Both the position numbers and the translations under genes were made by a program. Shown in pieces: positions 1 to 5,744 of a DNA stretch of 7,953 nt. Location: NCBI GenBank assembly GCA_016196565.1, contig JACPXK010000112.1, positions 1 through 7,953 on the forward strand, read 5' to 3'. The notes under the pieces are model-generated. The model saw only the letters and a program-made list of their open reading frames with translations. It was not told the DNA's origin and did not search any database. The number at the start of each line of letters is the position of its first letter. Position 1 is the first letter of the stretch. This DNA comes from Candidatus Omnitrophota bacterium (GTDB lineage: Bacteria; Omnitrophota; Omnitrophia; Omnitrophales; Aquincolibacteriaceae).

Positions 1-2
1 AT

Positions 3-1376
3 CAAATCCAAAAGAAAATGACCCAGCGCCGGATTATCAATAAAATTTTCGCCACGGCTATTTTGACGGGGCTGATTTATTTCCTGACTTTTTTCTACCT
101 GTATTTTTTTGACCGCAAGACGCTTCTTTCTTACCGGCTTACGATTTTGATTCACACGATTTTTTTGCTGAGCGCTTTGATGTGCAAAATCACTTTGCTC
201 TGGCCGGCCATGAATTTATATGTCATGCCCGGGGCCCTTGCCTCGCTTCTTCTGGCGCTTTTGATTCACGCGCGCCTCGGCATGATGGGCGCGGCTGTCT
301 TCACGGTTTTGGTGGGGCCGCTTTGCGGGTTTCAGCCTACCGTGATGCTGGCGACACTTCTTTCTTCCATTGCCGGCACGCATGTGGCCTTTCAAATCCG
401 CAAACGGATTCAATTCCTGAAAGTCGGCGCGGTGGCGGGGCTTGCCTCCTTCACGGTTTTTTTCGCCATGCTGATTTTCCGGGAATACTCGGCTTATGAC
501 TCCTTGAAGGAAAGTGTTTGGGGGCTGGCCAATGGGCTTTGGGTCACCACCCTTTGTTTTCTTCTCCTCCCGATTTTAGAGCATATGTTTAATCTGACCA
601 CCGACATTACGCTTTTGGAGCTCTCGGACCTGAATCATCCTCTTCTAAAGCGCATGATTGTGGAAGCGCCCGGAACTTATCATCACAGTTTGGTGGTGAG
701 CACGCTGGCTGAAGCGGCTTGCGAAAAAATCGGCGCCAATGCATTGCTGGCGCGTGTGGGGGCCTATTTTCACGATATCGGAAAAATCGCGCGTGCCGAA
801 TTTTTCACCGAGAATCAGCCGGCCCCGGATGCCGGCAAGCATGAATGTCTTGCGCCCGGCACAAGTTTTCAAATTATTTCAAATCATGTCAAAGACGGGA
901 TTGATCTCGGACGCCGGCACAAATTAAAAGACCGGATCCTGCAATTTATTCCCGAGCATCAGGGAACGGGCGTGGTTTATTTTTTCTACCGCAAGGCCGC
1001 GGACAATGCACGGCCCGGTGAGAAAATAAATCCGGATGATTACCGTTATTCCGGCCCCAAGCCTCAGAGCCGCGAAACCGCGGTGGTGATGCTGGCTGAT
1101 TCGACCGAGGCCGCTTCACGTTCTTTGAAAAAGCCGACTCCGGAAAGCATTCGCCAGCTGGTGCGTAAAATCATCAATGATAAATTCATCGACGGACAAC
1201 TCGAAGAATGCGACCTGACCCTGAAAGACCTTCACAAAATTCAGGAAAGTTTTGTGCAGAATCTCATGGCGATTTTTCACACGCGCGTCAGTTATCCTCA
1301 GGCCGAAGAAGACCCCGGCCGTCCGGATTTGTTTAAGGAAAATTCCTCGCTCAAATTCCGCCACCCCGAATTATGA
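3..1376 (+). CDS. pgpH: 7TM-HD family cyclic-di-AMP phosphodiesterase (PgpH/YqfF-like), 5' end missing
   Basis: The reading frame is open back to the window edge, so the ATG at 18 is probably internal. Full PgpH proteins are around 700 residues, with an extracellular domain before the membrane part. Numbering from that ATG, about seven hydrophobic helices lie at roughly 10-187. A cytosolic HD domain follows: GTYHHS (H222/H223), HD at H252-D253, H290, EHQGT at 313-317, GPKPQ at 346-350 and D361. In characterised members this domain binds two metals and hydrolyses cyclic-di-AMP to pApA at the inner membrane face. Listeria PgpH has His-His where this protein has H314-Q315; whether that matters is unclear. 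The C-terminal DGQLEECDLTL stretch is also typical of the family. The gene overlaps ybeY by 4 bases (ATGA), so the two are probably translationally coupled. Family assignment is secure; the cyclic-di-AMP substrate is inferred from the family. Confidence 0.9.
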   Translation, partial: QIQKKMTQRRIINKIFATAILTGLIYFLTFFYLYFFDRKTLLSYRLTILIHTIFLLSALMCKITLLWPAMNLYVMPGALASLLLALLIHARLGMMGAAVFTVLVGPLCGFQPTVMLATLLSSIAGTHVAFQIRKRIQFLKVGAVAGLASFTVFFAMLIFREYSAYDSLKESVWGLANGLWVTTLCFLLLPILEHMFNLTTDITLLELSDLNHPLLKRMIVEAPGTYHHSLVVSTLAEAACEKIGANALLARVGAYFHDIGKIARAEFFTENQPAPDAGKHECLAPGTSFQIISNHVKDGIDLGRRHKLKDRILQFIPEHQGTGVVYFFYRKAADNARPGEKINPDDYRYSGPKPQSRETAVVMLADSTEAASRSLKKPTPESIRQLVRKIINDKFIDGQLEECDLTLKDLHKIQESFVQNLMAIFHTRVSYPQAEEDPGRPDLFKENSSLKFRHPEL

Positions 1377-1867
1377 CCGGATTTGATGTTCAAATTCGCA
1401 GTGAATCAAAGAAATTCAGGGTTTCATCTTCGCGTTTAAAATCGGCTACCCGGAAAATTCTGAAAATGCTCAGCTGGAAAAAAGCGGGCGTGAGCATTTT
1501 GCTCACTCATGATGCAGGCATTCGCAAGCTCAACCGGAAATATTTGAAGCATGACCGCGCCACTGACGTGATCGCCTTCGGCAACCCAAAAGGGGCCAGG
1601 CCCCTTGGTGCCAGGCTACCCGGCCCCTTTTGCTTGGGAGATATCGCAATTTCCCTTGAAACCGCCAAACGAATGGCCAAAGAGCTCGGTACTAGTTTTG
1701 ATTACGAAGTTCATCTTTATCTTTGCCACGGCATTCTTCATTTAATGGGCTATGACGATCATAAACCCAAGGACCGTGCTAGAATGTGGCGAAAACAGGA
1801 TAAAATCTTGCGAACCCTGTACTTTTGGAAGGGGTACGAACGGGGTACGGACGGGGTACCAAAATAA
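1373..1867 (+). CDS. ybeY: Endoribonuclease YbeY (rRNA maturation factor)
   Basis: YbeY is a zinc-dependent single-strand endoribonuclease used in 16S rRNA 3'-end maturation and ribosome quality control. The signature HGILHLMGYDDH lies near residues 122-133 and supplies the three zinc-binding histidines. ATDVIAF and LGDIAIS, which flank the variable loop of the family, are also present. The length (164 residues) is normal. Two parts look repeat-derived. Residues 73-86 (KGARPLGARLPGPF) are encoded by a GC-rich palindromic element in the loop between those two motifs. The last ten or so residues (about YERGTDGVPK) are encoded by a tandem 11-base repeat. Both lie outside the catalytic core, so the enzyme is probably active. 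The start is the ATG overlapping the pgpH stop; no Shine-Dalgarno sequence is visible, which fits coupling. The stop overlaps the recO start by one base. Confidence 0.95.
   Translation: MTGFDVQIRSESKKFRVSSSRLKSATRKILKMLSWKKAGVSILLTHDAGIRKLNRKYLKHDRATDVIAFGNPKGARPLGARLPGPFCLGDIAISLETAKRMAKELGTSFDYEVHLYLCHGILHLMGYDDHKPKDRARMWRKQDKILRTLYFWKGYERGTDGVPK
1587..1632. repeat. REP-like palindromic element inside ybeY
   Basis: The outer arms CAAAAGGGGCC (1587-1597) and GGCCCCTTTTG (1622-1632) are perfect 11-base inverted repeats. A nested palindrome is 8+1+8 bases (AAGGGGCC, A, GGCCCCTT, 1590-1606). A second imperfect one, GGTGCC-A-GGC-T-ACC, follows at 1607-1620. Bases 1587-1621, reverse-complemented, match 32 of 35 positions at 6642-6676 upstream of panD, so this is a dispersed repeat and not chance GC-rich sequence. 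It is read in-frame without a stop and adds about 14 residues to YbeY. It resembles REP/RAYT-type short palindromes; no transposase gene is in the window. Confidence 0.8.
1831..1860. repeat. 11-base tandem repeat at the ybeY/recO junction
   Basis: GGGGTAC occurs at 1831, 1842 and 1853, an exact 11-base period (units GGGGTACGAAC, GGGGTACGGAC, then GGGGTACC). Because 11 is not a multiple of three, each copy is read in a different frame, giving the YbeY tail GYERGTDGVP. The string GGAAGGGGTAC at 1827-1837 recurs inverted at 6565-6575 at the end of panC. The last GGGG lies 10 bases before the recO ATG and may serve as its ribosome binding site. Confidence 0.75.
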
Positions 1868-2628
1868 TGGCCATACAAAAAACTGAAGCCTTTGTCTTAA
1901 AAACTCAGCCCTTTCGCTCAAGCTCGCTCATCATTACCTTTTTCTCCAAATCCTTCGGCAAATTACGGGGGATCGCCAAAGGGGTGCGGCGGGAAAGGGA
2001 AGTCAGGGGTGCGGTTTATGAACTCTTCACGCATTTGGAAATTGTCTTTTATGAAAAAATCCGCTCGGACCTTCACCTGGTTTCAGAAGCTGCGATTGTG
2101 GAAAGCCATGACCGCCTGAGGACCGATCTTCAAACCATTGCCTACGCCAGTTATTTTTCGGAGCTCGTGGACATGGTGACGGAGGTCCACGACAGCCACC
2201 CGCAGATTTTCGAGCTTCTGGATTTTGCCTTTAAATTTCTTCCTTCGCTTCCGCCCGCAAGCCTGGCCAAGATTTTTGAAGTGAAACTCTTAAATGAAAT
2301 CGGCTGGCTTCCTTACCTCGAAAATTGCCTCGCCTGCAAAGACTCCAAATTCGAAAGCGGATTTTTCTCAATCCGGCAGGGGGCAATTTTTTGCCCCAAT
2401 TGCATTTCTCAGGCCCCCGAAGCCCGGCCGCTTTCCCGCGAAGGCTTGAACGCGCTCCGTTTTTACACCGCCCACAATCTGGAACAATCCATCAAACTCA
2501 GAATGGGCGAGAAAACCGAAATCGAACTGGAAAGACTGCTCGAACAATTCCTTACCTACCGTCTCCCGCGGCCCCTTCACAGCCGCGCCTTCATGCAAAA
2601 AATCCGTCCAGTTCTTGCTTCGCGTTAA
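1867..2628 (+). CDS. recO: DNA repair protein RecO
   Basis: RecO works with RecR and RecF in the RecFOR pathway: it displaces SSB, loads RecA at single-stranded gaps and anneals strands. The N-terminal OB-fold region begins with the family pattern TEAFVLKT (residues 6-13), followed by GKLRGIAKGVRR (31-42). The C-terminal helical domain contains an intact zinc finger, C154-x2-C157 and C176-x2-C179. The 253-residue length is normal. The ATG at 1867 is chosen because family N-termini start a few residues before the TEAxVLK motif. The frame is open to an earlier ATG at 1825, but that would add 14 residues encoded by the tandem repeat. The ATG overlaps the ybeY stop (TAATG), implying coupled translation. 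In Bacilli the same neighbourhood also contains dgkA, cdd and era between ybeY and recO; these are absent here. Confidence 0.94.
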   Translation: MAIQKTEAFVLKTQPFRSSSLIITFFSKSFGKLRGIAKGVRREREVRGAVYELFTHLEIVFYEKIRSDLHLVSEAAIVESHDRLRTDLQTIAYASYFSELVDMVTEVHDSHPQIFELLDFAFKFLPSLPPASLAKIFEVKLLNEIGWLPYLENCLACKDSKFESGFFSIRQGAIFCPNCISQAPEARPLSREGLNALRFYTAHNLEQSIKLRMGEKTEIELERLLEQFLTYRLPRPLHSRAFMQKIRPVLASR

Positions 2629-2629
2629 C

Positions 2630-2667
2630 TTTTCCCCCGGAAAACCCCTCAAAAGTAGTCTTTTTTT
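2630..2667 (+). terminator. Weak candidate terminator after recO
   Basis: TTTTCC-CCC-GGAAAA (2630-2644) forms a six-pair stem just after the recO stop. A second small stem, AAAAG-TAGT-CTTTT (2651-2664), runs into seven Ts at 2661-2667. Both are weak, and the T run overlaps the second stem. The position suits the end of the pgpH-ybeY-recO transcript, but energy alone does not make it convincing. Confidence 0.3.
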
Positions 2668-2697
2668 AGCCAAAAGATAAGAAAATGTCCGGTTTAT

Positions 2698-2726
2698 TTG
2701 ACAGGCATAGGAGCGTGTGTTAGCTT
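2698..2726 (+). promoter_or_regulatory. Candidate promoter for the three-gene unknown cluster
   Basis: A perfect -35 TTGACA (2698-2703) is followed by a 17-base spacer and a weak -10 TAGCTT (2721-2726). That -10 matches only three positions, but TG stands one base before it (2718-2719) as in extended -10 promoters. It lies in the only gap over 200 bases and points at the gene starting at 2833, giving a leader of roughly 100 bases. The alternative TATATT boxes at 2775 and 2785 lack a good -35. Confidence 0.45.
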
Positions 2727-2749
2727 TTGGATGATATTTGGAGAAGTAA

Positions 2750-2807
2750 TAAGTTAATAAAAGTTATTAAATGCTATATTTAGCTATATTTAAAGCGGAT
2801 TAACTTA
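2750..2807. repeat. AT-rich direct and inverted repeats in the intergenic leader
   Basis: Three small structures sit together. TAAGTTAAT (2750-2758) has a perfect inverted partner ATTAACTTA (2799-2807). TTAATAA-AAG-TTATTAA (2754-2770) is a compact inverted repeat. GCTATATTTA is repeated exactly in tandem (2773-2782 and 2783-2792). The base composition contrasts sharply with the surrounding coding DNA. It lies between the candidate promoter and the first unknown gene, so it could be a protein-binding site or a structured leader; nothing identifies a regulator. Confidence 0.5.
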
Positions 2808-2832
2808 CCACTCGGGAAAGGGCGGCTATCCA

Positions 2833-3654
2833 ATGGCTAAAGAGGGCTCAGGCTCAGACGAAAATTGCCTGTATTTTGATATGAACAAACAAGAGCGTGA
2901 TTCGGCCATCCGCTACTTGCTGGGAGCCATTATCAATACCCGCACCGAGTCCAATTTCCCCTCGAACTATTACACCTTTGACGAAGACGTGAATGTCTAT
3001 TTGGCCCATTTGCTCTTTGCGGTTTCACTTCCCGAATACCATGAAATGGCCGAACCCTACCTTTCGCTTGAATCCAGCGACATTCTCAAATGGGTACGGG
3101 CCACCGAAGACCGCACCATCCGTTATTTCATCTTCAAGGTCAATGCCGACCACCTTTTGATTCATTCCGCCATTTTTGACGATTTGGAGAAAAAGGGTTA
3201 TCACAAAATTTTCAGCCGTTCCGACAAACATTACCGGGACTTGGCCAAACTTTATTACGATCAGGCCGCCGCCTATCACAAACGCATTTACCGCAAAAAA
3301 ACCGGCGTGGGGGAAGTCCTGCAGAAAATCTCCAAATATTTCGACGCTTACCAGCACTTGCTGCGCAATGTCCGGCGCGATTATTTCAATTTCCTGAACA
3401 GTTTCCGCGATCAGGTATTCCAGCATTTTATGACCGAGGTTTCCAAGTACGAAAAAAACTTTGCCAAGAAAAGCAAGCTGGACCATTTTCTCGAGCTTTA
3501 TGCCCAGTGGATCGCCCAAAAAAATCCGGATTTAAAAATGCAAATTCTCGCCCTGGCGCGGGAACTTTCTCAGCTTGATCCGGAATTCAAATTTGACCCC
3601 GCAAAAGATTTTCATGAAAAAGGAGGAGATCAGGATGAAAGGCAGTGTGCGTAG
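2833..3654 (+). CDS. Unknown protein, 273 residues, with C-terminal LY-x2-W...DPxFxF module
   Basis: I do not recognise a characterised family. The protein looks soluble, helical and rich in charged and aromatic residues, with no signal peptide or membrane helix. The middle (about 130-215) is strongly basic and aromatic, with many Tyr, Phe, Lys and Arg in helical spacing. Residues 218-256 form a module (HFLELYAQW...LDPEFKFDP) that aligns without gaps to parts of the next two small proteins. The tail after 256 is hydrophilic. The ATG at 2833 is the first start after an in-frame stop at 2791; only a weak purine stretch (GGGAAAGGGCGG) precedes it. M17 (2881) is an alternative start with no ribosome binding site. 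The 3' end overlaps the next gene by 20 bases. It is probably a real gene: long, in the dominant direction, with a promoter-like region upstream and related neighbours. Confidence 0.8.
   Translation: MAKEGSGSDENCLYFDMNKQERDSAIRYLLGAIINTRTESNFPSNYYTFDEDVNVYLAHLLFAVSLPEYHEMAEPYLSLESSDILKWVRATEDRTIRYFIFKVNADHLLIHSAIFDDLEKKGYHKIFSRSDKHYRDLAKLYYDQAAAYHKRIYRKKTGVGEVLQKISKYFDAYQHLLRNVRRDYFNFLNSFRDQVFQHFMTEVSKYEKNFAKKSKLDHFLELYAQWIAQKNPDLKMQILALARELSQLDPEFKFDPAKDFHEKGGDQDERQCA
3620..3626 (+). promoter_or_regulatory. Strong Shine-Dalgarno of the 58-residue gene
   Basis: AAGGAGG lies within the end of the upstream coding region, 8 bases before the ATG at 3635. It is the best ribosome binding site in the window, where most genes have weak or no such sequence. 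It decides the start of the small gene and argues that this short frame is translated. Confidence 0.8.
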
Positions 3655-3811
3655 GCTTCGTGCCCGGCAGAGACAACTTTTAAGGCTTTATTCCCTTTGG
3701 CAGGAAACTAAACGGGAAGACGTTCAGCGTCAATTCTTGAGGATTCTTGGCGGCATTCTGGCCGTAAAGCCGGGATTTAATCTGTTTGACGAATTTAAAA
3801 AGGCTTTTTGA
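3635..3811 (+). CDS. Unknown small basic protein, 58 residues, single LY-x2-W module
   Basis: The protein is a short basic N-terminus (MKGSVRRLRARQR) followed by one copy of the module at residues 14-52: QLLRLYSLW, then KPGFNLFD. It aligns without gaps to residues 218-256 of the upstream protein and 29-67 of the downstream one. The Asp of the DP pair is Lys here. No known function is recognised. The start is fixed by the strong AAGGAGG 8 bases upstream; the frame is open to an earlier ATG at 3614, which would place that site inside the gene. It overlaps the upstream gene by 20 bases and ends 11 bases before the next ATG, so the three are almost certainly co-transcribed. The basic N-terminus could contact nucleic acid or an acidic partner, which is speculation. 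Confidence 0.72.
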   Translation: MKGSVRRLRARQRQLLRLYSLWQETKREDVQRQFLRILGGILAVKPGFNLFDEFKKAF

Positions 3812-3822
3812 GGTTTGCAAGA

Positions 3823-4026
3823 ATGGGCTCTATGAAATCTCCTTACCTCATCTTAAGGATTCAAGACGAAAGTGATCTGCGGGAAGAAGTCCTGAAAAAG
3901 CAGGACGAATTCCTGGACGTTTACTCCTTTTATCTGCAAAGCCGGCTCTCCTGGGTGAGGGACGAAGTGCGCCTGAAGGCCTACGAACTTCATCTCCTCG
4001 ACCCAAGCTTCACTTTCCAAATCTAA
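3823..4026 (+). CDS. Unknown small protein, 67 residues, C-terminal LY-type module
   Basis: The C-terminal half (29-67: EFLDVYSFY...LDPSFTFQI) is the third copy of the module shared by the cluster. The N-terminal half (SPYLILRIQDESDLREEVLKKQ) is a short beta-like stretch followed by an acidic helix and is not shared. The ATG at 3823 is preferred because GAGG (3810-3813) lies 9 bases upstream, overlapping the previous stop. A TTG at 3808 and an ATG at 3832 are possible alternatives. The protein ends right at the end of the module, as if the module were a self-contained C-terminal fold. The stop codon lies 26 bases before dapL, and the coding end carries the -35 element of the dapL promoter. 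No function can be assigned. Confidence 0.7.
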   Translation: MGSMKSPYLILRIQDESDLREEVLKKQDEFLDVYSFYLQSRLSWVRDEVRLKAYELHLLDPSFTFQI

Positions 4027-4042
4027 TCAAGTTTGTTATAAT
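4014..4042 (+). promoter_or_regulatory. Promoter of dapL, extended -10
   Basis: A consensus -10 TATAAT (4037-4042) is preceded by TGT, forming the extended -10 TGTTATAAT. A partial -35, TTTCCA (4014-4019, four of six), stands 17 bases upstream, inside the end of the preceding small gene. The dapL ATG begins only 10 bases after the box, so the transcript would start at or within about six bases of the ATG. Confidence 0.75.
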
Positions 4043-4052
4043 CCACGCCTTT

Positions 4053-5261
4053 ATGCCCAAGAAAAATATTTCTTTTCAAGCGGCCGAAAGGCTCAGAATT
4101 CTTCCCCCGTATCTTTTCGCGGAAATTGACCGCCGCAAAAGAGAACTTGCGGCCCAGGGAAAAGATTTGGTGGATTTCGGCGTGGGCGATCCCGATCTTC
4201 CCACTCCGGTTTTCATTATCGAAGCCCTGAGCGAAGGCGCGCGAGACCCCCGCAATCACCGTTACGCCCTCGATGCCGGCATGCCGGTTTTCCGTCAAAG
4301 TATTTCCCAGTGGTTCAAAAAACGTTTTAATGTGGCGCTCGACAGTGAAAAAGAAATCCTGCCTTTGATCGGGTCCAAAGAGGGCATTGCGCATTTGCCT
4401 CTGGCCGTGCTTAATCCCGGCGACGTTTCGCTTATTCCCGACCCGTGTTATCCGCCTTACCGTTCCGGCACTTATTTTGCGGGAGGCATTCCTTATCTTA
4501 TGCCGCTTCTGGAATCCAATGATTTCTTGCCGGATTTTTCCGGGATTCCTCCGGATGTTTTGAAAAAAGCCAAACTCCTTTACCTTAATTATCCGAATAA
4601 TCCGACTTCCGCCATTGCCTCCAAGGCCTTTTTTCAAGAGGCGGTGGATTTTGCCCATAAACACGGTTTGATCATTGCCCAGGACGCCGCTTATTCGGAA
4701 ATCGGCTTTAACGGCTACGAGGCCCCCAGCATTCTTGAAATTCCCGGCGCTAAAGAAGTGGCGATTGAATTTCATTCTCTTTCCAAGACTTTCAACATGA
4801 CCGGCTGGCGTGTGGGATTTGCGGCCGGCAATCCGGAACTCATCGCGCATTTGGCCAAGGTTAAATCCAATGTGGATTCCGGAATTTTTCAAGCGGTTCA
4901 GCTCGCCGGAAAAAAAGCGCTCGACGAAGGCGAACAAGCCCATCAGGCGAATTTGCGTATTTACGAGCGCCGCCGCGATCTTTTGGTGGGCGGTTTCAAA
5001 AATCTCGGCTGGGACATTCCGTCTCCCAAAGCCACATTTTATTGCTGGATTCCGGTTCCGCCGGGATCGACTTCGAGCGAATTCGCCCTGAAATTTTTGA
5101 CGGACTTGAGTATTGTGGTGACTCCCGGCAACGGCTTCGGCACTTACGGGGAAGGTTATTTCCGTCTTTCTTTGACTTTGCCGGAAGAACGCATTCAAGA
5201 GGCGCTCGCGCGCATTCAAAAAGCCCATCATCATCCGCATGCCAAAGCGGATCAAAAATAA
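4053..5261 (+). CDS. dapL: LL-diaminopimelate aminotransferase (DapL), PLP-dependent
   Basis: DapL converts tetrahydrodipicolinate and glutamate directly to LL-diaminopimelate, bypassing the succinylase or acetylase steps of lysine and peptidoglycan synthesis. It is a class I/II (fold type I) aminotransferase of 402 residues. Visible motifs include GVGDPDLPTP (43-52), IGSKEGIAHLPLAVLNPGDVSLIPD (106-130, in the form typical of DapL), NYPNNPT (179-185), D211 and Y214, the PLP lysine K245 in HSLSKTFNMTGWR, and the carboxylate-binding R371. The C-terminus is His-rich (AHHHPHAKADQK) and probably unstructured. There is no Shine-Dalgarno sequence; an extended -10 promoter immediately upstream suggests a leaderless message. 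The stop codon abuts the folK ATG with no gap. Another aminotransferase activity of the same subgroup cannot be excluded by sequence alone, but the SKEGIAH region makes DapL the best call. Confidence 0.85.
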   Translation: MPKKNISFQAAERLRILPPYLFAEIDRRKRELAAQGKDLVDFGVGDPDLPTPVFIIEALSEGARDPRNHRYALDAGMPVFRQSISQWFKKRFNVALDSEKEILPLIGSKEGIAHLPLAVLNPGDVSLIPDPCYPPYRSGTYFAGGIPYLMPLLESNDFLPDFSGIPPDVLKKAKLLYLNYPNNPTSAIASKAFFQEAVDFAHKHGLIIAQDAAYSEIGFNGYEAPSILEIPGAKEVAIEFHSLSKTFNMTGWRVGFAAGNPELIAHLAKVKSNVDSGIFQAVQLAGKKALDEGEQAHQANLRIYERRRDLLVGGFKNLGWDIPSPKATFYCWIPVPPGSTSSEFALKFLTDLSIVVTPGNGFGTYGEGYFRLSLTLPEERIQEALARIQKAHHHPHAKADQK

Positions 5262-5744
5262 ATGCCGCGAATTTTTATTGCTGTAGGTTCCAATCTTGGT
5301 GATCGGGAACAAAATATTCAAATGGCGCAGGCTTTGCTTCGTGAGGCGCGCGGCATTTATAAAATCCGCGCTTCCAAAATCCGCGAAACCGATCCGGTCG
5401 GCGGCCCTCCTCAAGGAAAATTTTTGAATGCGGTGTGGGAAGTCATTGCCATGTTGTCGGTTTGGGAACTTTTCCGTTTGCTTCAGGAAATCGAAGAACG
5501 GCTCGGAAGAGAACAGGGCGAACCTAACATGCCGCGCACCATCGATCTCGATATTCTTTCCTACGACACTTTAATTTTGGAAGAAAAAAATCTTGTGATT
5601 CCTCACCCCCGGCTTCACGAGCGCCGTTTTGTGCTCGAACCCTTGGCCGAGCTTGATCCTTATTGGGAACACCCGGTGTTTAAAAAAACGGCCGGCGATT
5701 TTTTGGAGGAAATGGATATTCGTGAACGTAGTCCGGAAGCCTGA
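5262..5744 (+). CDS. folK: 2-amino-4-hydroxy-6-hydroxymethyldihydropteridine pyrophosphokinase (FolK)
   Basis: HPPK transfers pyrophosphate from ATP to hydroxymethyl-dihydropterin, just before dihydropteroate synthase in folate synthesis. The 160 residues match the usual single-domain length. Motifs: GSNLGDR (9-15), FLNAV (54-58), PRTIDLDIL (91-99) with the magnesium-binding D95 and D97, and IPHPRLHERRFVLEPL (113-128) containing H115 and R121; R92, D95, D97, H115 and R121 coincide in number with the E. coli residues as I recall them. The start ATG directly follows the dapL stop with no room for its own ribosome binding site, so it is probably read by coupling. Its 3' end overlaps panC by 23 bases. 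No fused folB or folP domain is present. Confidence 0.95.
   Translation: MPRIFIAVGSNLGDREQNIQMAQALLREARGIYKIRASKIRETDPVGGPPQGKFLNAVWEVIAMLSVWELFRLLQEIEERLGREQGEPNMPRTIDLDILSYDTLILEEKNLVIPHPRLHERRFVLEPLAELDPYWEHPVFKKTAGDFLEEMDIRERSPEA

Noticed and set aside
1825..1866. Upstream ATG extending RecO by 14 residues
   Set aside because: The extension is encoded by the tandem repeat within ybeY, and family N-termini begin close to the TEAxVLK motif, as from the ATG at 1867.
3025..3519. 164-codon minus-strand frame opposite the 273-residue unknown gene
   Set aside because: The + strand frame is longer and shares its module with two neighbours. The antisense frame has no ribosome binding site or known motif. 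Because the + gene is itself unknown, this is the least certain rejection.
4023..5414. 463-codon open frame on the minus strand opposite dapL
   Set aside because: It lies antisense to a clear DapL and the start of FolK, has no recognisable domain and a low-complexity basic composition, and is explained by the codon bias of the + strand genes.
5629..5721. Upstream start extending PanC by 31 residues
   Set aside because: The extra residues overlap conserved FolK coding sequence and have no counterpart in the family; GTG 5722 matches typical PanC ends.
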